Of a stretch of DNA of 7,519 bases, positions 1-6,077 are shown piece after piece; the stretch's first letter is position 1, and every line of letters begins with the position of its first letter. The stretch spans positions 1 to 7,519 of the forward strand of contig CBFHWY010000106.1 in assembly GCA_965659675.1 (NCBI GenBank), in the 5' to 3' direction. The notes beneath the pieces were generated by a model. The model saw only the letters and a list, made by a program, of their open reading frames with translations, was not told where the DNA came from and ran no database searches. The DNA is from CBFHWY01 sp965659675. GTDB taxonomy: Bacteria > Bacteroidota > Bacteroidia > Flavobacteriales_G > Salibacteraceae. The position numbers and the translations under genes are program-made.

Positions 1-73
1 CAAAGATCATCAGTAAGTATACTACCCCTGAAATGAGAGTGGTAAGGGAGATATATTTTAAGAATCTTGGCAT
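1..73 (-). CDS. Start of a membrane-anchored protein downstream of MBOAT (partial, runs off the window)
   Basis: Only the first 24 codons are visible. Reading leftwards from the ATG at 73-71 gives MPRFLKYISLTTLISGVV, then YLLMIF, with no stop before the edge. This is a short basic head (R3, K6) followed by a hydrophobic stretch, as expected of a signal anchor or an uncleaved signal peptide. The ATG lies 3 bases after the MBOAT stop (TGA at 79-77) in the same frame, so the two genes are almost certainly co-transcribed and probably coupled. No Shine-Dalgarno sequence is visible. In bacterial O-acylation loci the gene after an AlgI-like MBOAT commonly encodes a single-pass AlgJ/AlgX-like or SGNH-type protein that transfers the acyl group outside the membrane. 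That identity is inferred from position only; the catalytic part is outside the window. Confidence 0.6.
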   Translation of the reverse strand, partial: MPRFLKYISLTTLISGVVYLLMIF

Positions 74-76
74 CAA

Positions 77-1471
77 TCAGAACTGAAAATAAATGAAGCT
101 CACTTCTCCGAAGTTGCCAAATAATAATATCCCGGAAATCAATACTCCATAAAGAAGGACCTGATAATGCATTTCTACATTTTCAGATTTATGTATTCGG
201 TCTACCAATGGGTCAATTAGCTTAAACATCAAGGCAAGAATTAACAGAAAGGCAAAATTTGATAATCCAAAAGCCAGGAGTGAATCCTTTGCCACTCCAA
301 TATTGAATTGTGCGAAACTGAACAACATAGCCCAAGCCGACTCTATATTGTTCGCTCTAAAAAACATCCAGGCCACACACACCAGAAAGAATGTCCAAAC
401 CGTCTTCAAAGGCTTAGGTAGTTTAGGAAGAACAATTACTCTTTCCATAAGTAAATAAGCTCCATGCAGGCCTCCCCACATAATAAAGGTCCAGTTGGCT
501 CCGTGCCAGAATCCACTGACCAAAAACACGATCATAATGTTGATGAACCAACGTTGCTTGCTTACTCGATTTCCACCCAAAGGAATGTACATATAATCCC
601 TAAACCAGGTACTTAAACTGATGTGCCATCTGGACCAAAATTCACCGATGGTCTTTGACAGATAAGGAGTCCTGAAATTATCCATCAACTTCACTCCAAA
701 CATTCTTGCCACACCAATAGCAATATCCGAGTATCCAGAAAAATCACAATAGATCTGCAAAGCAAAGAAGAAAGTAGCAAGAATTACAAGCGCTCCGCTT
801 GTCTCATGCGGCTGGTCATAAACCATCTCGACAAAGGCACCGAGCCTGTCTGCAATGACCATTTTTTTGAAGAGACCCCAGATCATCATCTTTGTGCCCA
901 GAATCAAATTGTCCTGAGAGGGCTCAAATCTTTTTTTTAGTTGACCAAGCAGATTCTGTGCGCGCTCAATGGGACCAGCGACAAGTTGAGGAAAGTAGCT
1001 TACGTACAAAGCAAAATACCCTAAGTGTTTTTCCACCTCTGCCTGTCTCCTGAAAACATCTATAGTATAAGCCATGGTCTGAAAGGTGTAAAAGCTAATT
1101 CCCATGGGTAAAATTAGCCCGGTGTAAGGAATCAAGTAGTCCATCCCAGCTGCAGATAGCAAGCCATTGGCATTGTCAATGAAAAAATTGGCATACTTGA
1201 AAACGATGAGAATGCCAAGGTTAGAACACATTGAAATGAGCAGCAAAAACCTCCTTCTCCACCTTCTTTGCTCAAATTCCATAAGACGAGCAACGCCATA
1301 GTCGATCAAGGTGGAGACAAGGATGAGGGATACATATTTCCATTCCCAGGCCATGTAAAACACATAGCTGGCAAGCAGTAACACCAACCAACGAAACCTC
1401 TGAGGGGCAATATAGTGCAGGAAGAACACTATTGGCAGGAAGATCAAAAACTCTATTGAATTAAAGAGCAT
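77..1471 (-). CDS. MBOAT-family membrane O-acyltransferase (AlgI/DltB-like)
   Basis: A 464-residue polytopic protein, normal length for bacterial AlgI-type MBOAT enzymes. These move acyl groups (usually acetyl) across or within the inner membrane for O-acylation of extracellular polysaccharide. Family hallmarks are visible: the N-terminal MLFNSIEFLIFLP; LVAGPIER at 163-170; YCDFSGYSDIAIG at 241-253; FWSRWHISLSTWFRDYMYIP at 278-297; and FWHGANW at 321-327, where H323 is the expected catalytic histidine. H283 in the RWHIS block is the second conserved position. The ATG at 1471-1469 is supported by the match of MLFNSIEFL to other family starts and by the same start in the decayed copy at 1564. 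It is followed after 3 bases by the start of a membrane-anchored protein, the likely acyl-transfer partner. It is separated from the upstream GT-C-like gene by 394 bases holding remnants, so it may have its own promoter. The exact acyl group and glycan cannot be read from the sequence. Confidence 0.95.
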   Translation of the reverse strand: MLFNSIEFLIFLPIVFFLHYIAPQRFRWLVLLLASYVFYMAWEWKYVSLILVSTLIDYGVARLMEFEQRRWRRRFLLLISMCSNLGILIVFKYANFFIDNANGLLSAAGMDYLIPYTGLILPMGISFYTFQTMAYTIDVFRRQAEVEKHLGYFALYVSYFPQLVAGPIERAQNLLGQLKKRFEPSQDNLILGTKMMIWGLFKKMVIADRLGAFVEMVYDQPHETSGALVILATFFFALQIYCDFSGYSDIAIGVARMFGVKLMDNFRTPYLSKTIGEFWSRWHISLSTWFRDYMYIPLGGNRVSKQRWFINIMIVFLVSGFWHGANWTFIMWGGLHGAYLLMERVIVLPKLPKPLKTVWTFFLVCVAWMFFRANNIESAWAMLFSFAQFNIGVAKDSLLAFGLSNFAFLLILALMFKLIDPLVDRIHKSENVEMHYQVLLYGVLISGILLFGNFGEVSFIYFQF

Positions 1472-1593
1472 GCTCTCAGGATATGCGCAAATTAAAGCTT
1501 ATTTCAGCAACCTCTTGAGACTTCAAGTGTATATATTCGTTTGTTCGCTTTGAGCATGGACTTATGCTTTTCAACTCAATAGAATTTTTAGTA
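1442..1593. repeat. Imperfect inverted repeat formed by two divergent MBOAT gene starts
   Basis: The first 30 bases of the intact MBOAT gene (minus strand, 1471-1442) and of the decayed MBOAT copy (plus strand, 1564-1593) match at roughly 24 of 30 positions by eye, including an identical TCAATAGA. They lie head to head around a 92-base spacer. Most differences are at third codon positions, so the arms look like diverged homologous coding sequence. A functional palindrome seems less likely. Confidence 0.55.
1472..1563. other. Spacer between divergent MBOAT starts; no clear promoter found
   Basis: This is the only gap upstream of the intact MBOAT gene and therefore the likely site of any separate promoter for it. 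I searched both strands for the Bacteroidota-type pair TTG plus TAnnTTTG about 19 bases apart. Only single-box near matches were found (TTAATTTG and TACACTTG on the minus strand, TTCGTTTG on the plus strand). The two minus-strand near matches have no TTG box at the expected distance; the spacing of the plus-strand match was not checked. A perfect 12-base palindrome, AGAGCATGCTCT (1465-1476), covers the MBOAT start codon. Palindromes of this length are expected about twice by chance in a window of this size. Confidence 0.3.
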
Positions 1594-1779
1594 TTTCTTC
1601 CTTTGGTTTTCAGCATATATTGGGCGTTTAAGAAATATTTATAAGCTCAAAACACACTAATACTGGTTTCAAGTTATGCCTGATGGGCATTTTATCTTGA
1701 TCTAAGATGTAGAAAACTCAAACAAAACGATAAAGCACTCAAAAGAATCAAGGTATTTATACGTTTACCGCAGTTTTGA
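1564..1779 (+). pseudogene. Decayed N-terminal remnant of a second MBOAT O-acyltransferase gene
   Basis: From the ATG at 1564 the plus strand reads MLFNSIEFLVFLPLVFSIYW, then AFKKYL and a stop (TAA, 1642-1644). This is an unmistakable match to the start of the intact MBOAT protein encoded on the other strand (MLFNSIEFLIFLPIVFFLHY). The same frame continues after the stop with AQNTLILVSSYA, which corresponds to LVLLLASYVFY in the intact protein, then a second stop (TGA, 1681-1683). It goes on with a degraded basic stretch, FYLDLRCRKLKQNDKALKR, before a third stop at 1777-1779. Everything after about residue 65 of a normal MBOAT is missing, including the catalytic histidine block. The nucleotide differences from the intact copy are largely synonymous in the first 16 codons, so this is an old, diverged homologue and not a recent duplicate. 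It points away from the intact gene and converges on the GT-C-like gene. It is certainly non-functional as an acyltransferase. Confidence 0.85.
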
Positions 1780-1855
1780 ATCCGGAGGGAAACACTCAAT
1801 GCATGACGAAGTCCACCATTTCAATAACATCGAATGGGAGATAATCCAATTTTAG
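1706..1855 (+). pseudogene. Possible C-terminal remnant of an SGNH-hydrolase-type gene
   Basis: A stop-free frame between TAA (1703-1705) and TAG (1853-1855), different from the frame of the MBOAT remnant it partly overlaps. Its last part reads RYLYVYRSFESGGKHSMHD, followed by EVHHFNNIEWEIIQF. The block D-E-V-H (1805-1816) followed by FNNIEWEII resembles the C-terminal DxxH catalytic block of SGNH hydrolases (D..H.n..G...I). The glycine usually found there is replaced by E. SGNH-type genes often follow MBOAT genes, so a decayed MBOAT-SGNH pair with its middle deleted would explain both remnants. The match is short and seen by eye, so it may be chance. The frame ends 10 bases before the convergent stop codon of the GT-C-like gene. 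Confidence 0.3.
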
Positions 1856-1865
1856 TCAGAGCATA

Positions 1866-3446
1866 TCAATTTCTAAACAAAAACACTTCAAAAGCCTCAG
1901 CATCGAGGATCTTTTCAGTGCTTTTTTGAAGAGTAACGTAAAACTCATTCTGTCGAAATCTTTTATCTACCACGATATAATTCACTCCATAAACATCATT
2001 GAAGTACTGAGCATTTTTTGAGGGAACATTTTGATCATGCATTTCTTCAATAGATAGACTTAAAAAATCATTCATATTATCGCCTGAAACCACAAGTCGG
2101 TAGTAGTATTTAAAATCTTTAAGACCCTCCTCAGTGGTGTAGCTAGATAGTGCTCTTGACAACCTAATAGGCACGCATAAGATTTTCTTCTCTTCAGATC
2201 TTGAATTGATGAATTTGATGATCTCTCTTACACCTTCAGGAAAGGTTCCACCGAACCCTAATAATTTTTGCAGTGCTCCTGCCTCATTTAAAATACTTAG
2301 AAATACTATCAGCGACAGATGTAGCATTGCAATCATCAAAAGACTACTTTGATCTGCATCCGAAAAAAGTAGAATTAGAATAATGGGAAATACGCCATAC
2401 TCGAGATATCTTTCCGACTCTCCAAATAATTTCCCTTTTCCAATTGATGTGAGCAAAAAAACCACCAATACAGAGAATAACATTCGCGTAATGCCTGATT
2501 CTATATTGTCAGAAAAAAGTGCAAAACCATTCCAAAAATCGATTGGAATAAAAAACAAAATCGGTAGGGAGTGTATCAGAATTAAAACCGGAGAGTGTTT
2601 CAGAAATAGTTCCATCCGTTCCGTTCTGCTCATCCCAGGAAGGAATATTTTGTAGAAATTGAATATGCCTCTCATTCGAGTAGAATAAGAGTTCATCTGA
2701 ACTTTGGCGTAGTACAAAGTATGGTGCCATTTAAAAAGTAGGAGGTCCTTAATTTTCAGTTGTGGAATCAAGAATCCGACTAAGAGGCACAGAATCAGTG
2801 GCAAAACCAATAACCAATTTAAGGATAGCAAAGTGTAAACCAGTCCGATGAAAAGTGCCGCTTGGGTCGCAAAAGTTGAGGTCCAAATTACAAGCATCAG
2901 TATAACTGAAAGTATTCCAACCCAAAGCCATAGAGGAATTCCAACAGCACCTACATCAATCAGGAAAATACCAACTAGATAAAGAGAAGTAAGGAGAAAA
3001 CCGAAAGTTCGCCCGTTAGCGACTTTAAGCCGTGCAGAATAAGGAAAAAAGATGGGAGTCGTTAAGAATACCAGAATACCAAGAACACCAATTATGTGTG
3101 GGATCGGGTCGTCTATTATGAGGTCAATCACAAGGAACAGAATTGTTGCTACGCCTAAGTCTGCCACAGAATTGCCGAATACTAGGACCAACCTCCACAT
3201 CTTTTTTGGAAACCTGCTGACGAGGTAATGAAAAAGATTCGGACGCGGAAAGTAGGCCTGATGATTTAAACCATCTGCAATTTTCAGGTTGTTTACCCAA
3301 CTTCTTGAAAGCATCGAAAGTTTTGACAATACACCCATTCCATCGGAAGATGAAGACGCTTTCTCTAGAAATACAAAAACTAACCTGATGAAAAATCCGA
3401 ACAGAAATACTGAGATCAAAAGCATTATGTCAATCTGGTCGCGCAA
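1866..3446 (-). CDS. Polytopic membrane protein, probable GT-C-type glycosyltransferase
   Basis: A 526-residue protein with about 10-11 hydrophobic segments between residues 8 and 385, then a mostly soluble C-terminal part (about 400-526). GT-C enzymes use lipid-linked sugars and act on the outer face of the inner membrane. Supporting features are an acidic residue in the first loop after the first membrane segment (SSSSDGMG, D35); an FPRPNLFHYLVSRFP stretch (66-80) like the P..LFH.L..F pattern of many bacterial GT-C proteins; and GESERYLEY (342-350) before a late membrane helix. The C-terminal part contains YGVNYIVVDKRF (486-497), a pattern seen at the ends of such proteins. No classical DxD is present and I cannot name the sugar. 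The longest frame starts at a TTG (3446), 12 bases after the upstream stop. An in-frame ATG at 3425-3423 (MLLISVFLFGFF, 519 residues) is an equally good or better start. It follows the second sulfotransferase in the same operon. A flippase, polymerase or other multi-pass glycan protein remains possible. Confidence 0.7.
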   Translation of the reverse strand: MRDQIDIMLLISVFLFGFFIRLVFVFLEKASSSSDGMGVLSKLSMLSRSWVNNLKIADGLNHQAYFPRPNLFHYLVSRFPKKMWRLVLVFGNSVADLGVATILFLVIDLIIDDPIPHIIGVLGILVFLTTPIFFPYSARLKVANGRTFGFLLTSLYLVGIFLIDVGAVGIPLWLWVGILSVILMLVIWTSTFATQAALFIGLVYTLLSLNWLLVLPLILCLLVGFLIPQLKIKDLLLFKWHHTLYYAKVQMNSYSTRMRGIFNFYKIFLPGMSRTERMELFLKHSPVLILIHSLPILFFIPIDFWNGFALFSDNIESGITRMLFSVLVVFLLTSIGKGKLFGESERYLEYGVFPIILILLFSDADQSSLLMIAMLHLSLIVFLSILNEAGALQKLLGFGGTFPEGVREIIKFINSRSEEKKILCVPIRLSRALSSYTTEEGLKDFKYYYRLVVSGDNMNDFLSLSIEEMHDQNVPSKNAQYFNDVYGVNYIVVDKRFRQNEFYVTLQKSTEKILDAEAFEVFLFRN

Positions 3447-3458
3447 GTTACACTGGGT

Positions 3459-4478
3459 CTATAAGTTGAGTCTAGGCGTTAGACCGAAATTATCGATCCC
3501 TTTGAGTAGATCTTCAAAATATGGAATATCCCCCTTGTGAGTTGAATACTTCACGCTTCCAGGCTCAAGATCATTTTTCTTTCTAATCTTCTCTCCAAAG
3601 CTTTCTTGAATAGCCTTTCGAATACTAACTACTACGCCTTCAGGATCTGTACAGAATTGCTCATAATTTAAGATCATCTTTTGGCTTGGATTTAGTCTAT
3701 TCATCTGCTCTTCATACATTTCTGTGAGATACTTGAACTGCCCTCCTATTTGATCGTAAACATTTTGTTTAGTGAGCTCTTCATATACCTTAGGGGCAGG
3801 GGTTTGTCCATACCACCTATTCTCGTCGTTGTAATTTTTCAATCGCCCTTTATATAGTGATACAGCTGAATCAATAAAATCTCTTTTTACATAAATAAAG
3901 AAACTCTTTTTATATGCTTTTGCAATTTCATTGATATGATAAGAAGGGTTGACCCCTTTCATAATACATGTCTTTCCAAAAGCTGCACTGAATTCGGAAA
4001 GTGATTTTCCCAAATTCTCCCAATTAATCTTTGATTTAGCAGTCTTGAAGTCATATGGATGACTTTCTTTTTTCAAGTGATCATGCCAAAAGTAGGCGAA
4101 ATCATGTGGATCGAAAATACCTTTCGTTTTACCATAATCAGACTCAAAACTCATTTTAGCCGGACTAATTTTCTGTAATATTTGCGAAAGTCTAATTCCG
4201 ACAACTGGGTTTTTCCAAAACCTTGCCACCACATTGTCGGGGTAGCCCAGGTCAAGAAGATGCACCATCATCTGTGAAAAGAAGGTTTTACCACATCTTG
4301 GTACTCCAAAAAAGAAAATTATTGGTTTACTATCACTTACACCCTGTTCACTAAAAGTAATATCTTGTAGGTGAGCGTTTAACTCGCGCATAAAAGTCTC
4401 GTCTCTCAAATTTCGTGAGTATTCCGTACTTCTGTTTTGGTTGTCGTCTAACAACCACTTTGGCATTTTTGAATCCAT
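3459..4478 (-). CDS. Sulfotransferase-family protein, second copy (divergent P-loop)
   Basis: A 339-residue soluble protein of the PAPS-dependent sulfotransferase superfamily, which moves sulfate from PAPS to a hydroxyl or amine on an acceptor, here presumably a glycan or its precursor. The 5'-phosphosulfate loop is GVPRCGKTF (58-66). The 3'-phosphate site is YVKRDFIDSAVSLY (196-209), with R199 and S207 at the canonical spacing of 8. NYEQFCTDPE (271-280) matches the usual late YE..-DPE segment. Its core is collinear with the sulfotransferase encoded at 5166-6077: ARFWKNPVVGIRLS (85-98), FDPHDFAYFW (122-131), INWENL (151-156). H125 and H181 are shared histidines and candidates for the catalytic base. 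It has about 25 more N-terminal residues than the paralogue. The P-loop is unusual: PRCGKT where PRSGTT is typical. The ATG at 4478 follows the WbqC stop after one base, indicating translational coupling. The acceptor is unknown. Confidence 0.88.
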   Translation of the reverse strand: MDSKMPKWLLDDNQNRSTEYSRNLRDETFMRELNAHLQDITFSEQGVSDSKPIIFFFGVPRCGKTFFSQMMVHLLDLGYPDNVVARFWKNPVVGIRLSQILQKISPAKMSFESDYGKTKGIFDPHDFAYFWHDHLKKESHPYDFKTAKSKINWENLGKSLSEFSAAFGKTCIMKGVNPSYHINEIAKAYKKSFFIYVKRDFIDSAVSLYKGRLKNYNDENRWYGQTPAPKVYEELTKQNVYDQIGGQFKYLTEMYEEQMNRLNPSQKMILNYEQFCTDPEGVVVSIRKAIQESFGEKIRKKNDLEPGSVKYSTHKGDIPYFEDLLKGIDNFGLTPRLNL

Positions 4479-4479
4479 G

Positions 4480-5169
4480 TTATAGTAGTTTCTTTAATTC
4501 TTCAGCTCCGAGGTTAAATAAGGCATCAATGATACCTAAGCCTGGCACAAAATCAACACTTCCCACTTGCACATAAGTCGGGTGTGAATAGTCTTGCATT
4601 TGTAGTTTCAGTCCAGCTTGTTCAAATTTTACTGGTTCCATATAACCATCCGCTCCTCCTCCCGAGAGATAAGTATCTCCCTTAAGTTTTTGGGTGATTT
4701 CAATGAGCATTTCTGTTGATTTGACAGAAATAGACAATTCTGAACTTCTAATCAGACTCTTTTCAAAATCCAATAATTTCAGAATTTGTCTCACAAATTT
4801 CTCGTTGAGTTTTGCTAAATGAGTTTCTGAATCCTCAAAAAAGCGGTCCAGTAGATCTCGGTGTTGATCAAAGTAAGGGTGCCCAGAATAGGACTGAATT
4901 ATAGTTTTGTGAATCTTTTTCCAATGGGGGTTCGTTTTATCAATCTGAACTTCGGAGATTTTCTGGAAACTTCCCTTTTCTCCTTTCACCAAAGGAACTG
5001 TGATTGGCTTTTTTTGGCCTCCTTGAAGGATAAAAACTCGTTTAAACCAATTAGGGTTTTTGATATTGATCACTGAATGATCAAGGATCACAAAGCAATC
5101 TGAAGTGACTATTTTATCGAAATAGCCTATCCAGGGAAAGAGGTTAGGTTGGTGGATTGAGACGGTCAT
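4480..5169 (-). CDS. WbqC-family protein
   Basis: A 229-residue protein with the hallmarks of the WbqC-like family, found in O-antigen and other glycan gene clusters. Visible blocks are SIHQPNLFPWIGYFDKI (4-20), a lysine/arginine-rich strand with RVFILQGGQKKPITVPL (44-60), YLSGGGADGYM (167-177) and FVPGLGIIDALFNLG (207-221). The family's reaction is not firmly established; a role in modifying amino sugars has been suggested from its gene neighbourhoods, which include DegT-type aminotransferases, as here. I chose the ATG at 5169-5167, which overlaps the upstream TGA as ATGA and gives MTVSIHQPN, matching the usual family start. A TTG at 5181 would add four residues and is less likely. It sits exactly between two paralogous sulfotransferase genes with a 4-base overlap on one side and a 1-base gap on the other. 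No signal peptide or membrane segment is seen, so it should be cytoplasmic. Confidence 0.9.
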   Translation of the reverse strand: MTVSIHQPNLFPWIGYFDKIVTSDCFVILDHSVINIKNPNWFKRVFILQGGQKKPITVPLVKGEKGSFQKISEVQIDKTNPHWKKIHKTIIQSYSGHPYFDQHRDLLDRFFEDSETHLAKLNEKFVRQILKLLDFEKSLIRSSELSISVKSTEMLIEITQKLKGDTYLSGGGADGYMEPVKFEQAGLKLQMQDYSHPTYVQVGSVDFVPGLGIIDALFNLGAEELKKLL

Positions 5170-6077
5170 CTTTGAAAACAATTTCTAGTTTCTTCATCCA
5201 TTTTTTCATCGACCTCATTTAATTTTGGGCTTTCAAAATTACCAGGCACCTTATTGACCTCACAGTCAGCGTGAAAGCCCATTTCATTCAGTCTTCTAGA
5301 AATTGATAAAATCAGGCTTCTGGGGTTCTTTAGAAACTGATCGAATTCTACCCTAATAAGTTGCTCAGAAGCTAGAAAGCGATAGTTTTCTTCATAGTCT
5401 TGAGAAATACTTAACAGTTGTCTTGGGATTTGTTGATGATAAGGCAAATCCTTTATAACATCATAGTTTGAGCTTGGCATGCTCCACCAATTTTGAGCAT
5501 TCCCAAAATGATGTAATCGAGCTTTTTTTAAGGATCGTGCAACATCAATCTCATCACGATGAATATGAATGACAATGAGATTTTCAAAGGCCCTACTGAA
5601 ATTTTCGAGATGGCGGCAAGGGTGAAGTCCCTTAAACAGGAATGCTCCTTCAGCTTTGTGTTGAAGATTACGCAATATTTTAATCAAATGATCCCAGTGA
5701 ATATTCACGCTTGCTGACGTATAATCATAAGTTTGGCCACTTTTCACAAGCAGTTGTTTTTTCCAGAAATAAGAAAATTCATGTGGTTCAAAAACATGCT
5801 TTGTCCTTCCAAAACTATTACTGAAGTCGGATTCATTAAACTGTATGCCCACTTCCTTTGAAAGGGAATATCCAGAAAGCGGACAATTCCAGAACCTTGC
5901 CATGAGATTATTCACATATCCAATCTTTAAAGCTGTAGTGAGACTCTGCATCAATAAGGTTGTGCCCGAACGAGGTAATCCGTTAACAAAAATCAATGGA
6001 TATTGAACATCGACATCTGTTAACTGCTCTGCTTCCAGAGATTGGAGGCTTGTATTAAGGTTATCAATAAAAGACAT
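5166..6077 (-). CDS. Sulfotransferase-family protein, first copy
   Basis: A 303-residue soluble PAPS-dependent sulfotransferase. The 5'-phosphosulfate loop is the textbook GLPRSGTT (33-40). The 3'-phosphate site is IHIHRDEIDVARSLK (170-184), with R174 and S182 eight residues apart. VEFDQFLKNPRSL (243-255) corresponds to the late conserved segment. Blocks shared with the paralogue at 3459-4478 are ARFWNCPLSGYSLS (60-73), FEPHEFSYFW (96-105) and IHWDHL (126-131); H99 and H156 are the common histidines. The substrate is not evident; the setting between an aminotransferase and WbqC points to sulfation of a nucleotide sugar or of the glycan made by this locus. The ATG at 6077 shares one base with the aminotransferase stop (TAATG), and its own stop overlaps the WbqC start (ATGA), so it is coupled on both sides. 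The end EETRNCFQR lacks the extra tail of the paralogue. Confidence 0.92.
   Translation of the reverse strand: MSFIDNLNTSLQSLEAEQLTDVDVQYPLIFVNGLPRSGTTLLMQSLTTALKIGYVNNLMARFWNCPLSGYSLSKEVGIQFNESDFSNSFGRTKHVFEPHEFSYFWKKQLLVKSGQTYDYTSASVNIHWDHLIKILRNLQHKAEGAFLFKGLHPCRHLENFSRAFENLIVIHIHRDEIDVARSLKKARLHHFGNAQNWWSMPSSNYDVIKDLPYHQQIPRQLLSISQDYEENYRFLASEQLIRVEFDQFLKNPRSLILSISRRLNEMGFHADCEVNKVPGNFESPKLNEVDEKMDEETRNCFQR

Noticed and set aside
1465..1476. Perfect palindrome AGAGCATGCTCT centred on the MBOAT start codon, a possible operator
   Set aside because: About two 12-base palindromes are expected by chance in 7.5 kb, and no second copy or flanking promoter was seen.
1472..1563. Near matches to the Bacteroidota -7 box (TTAATTTG, TACACTTG, TTCGTTTG)
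   Set aside because: Each has a mismatch. The two minus-strand boxes lack a TTG box at the expected spacing; the plus-strand box was not checked for spacing but is also an imperfect match.
1780..1865. Transcription terminator after the GT-C-like gene
   Set aside because: No GC-rich hairpin followed by a T-run was found on either strand, so read-through into the MBOAT gene cannot be excluded.
2383..2655. Plus-strand open frame of 90 codons
   Set aside because: It lies antisense inside the GT-C-like gene, resembles no family and has no operon context; it is a shadow frame.
3289..3540. Plus-strand open frame of 83 codons spanning the GT-C and sulfotransferase junction
   Set aside because: It is antisense to two well-supported genes and has low-complexity, non-protein-like composition.
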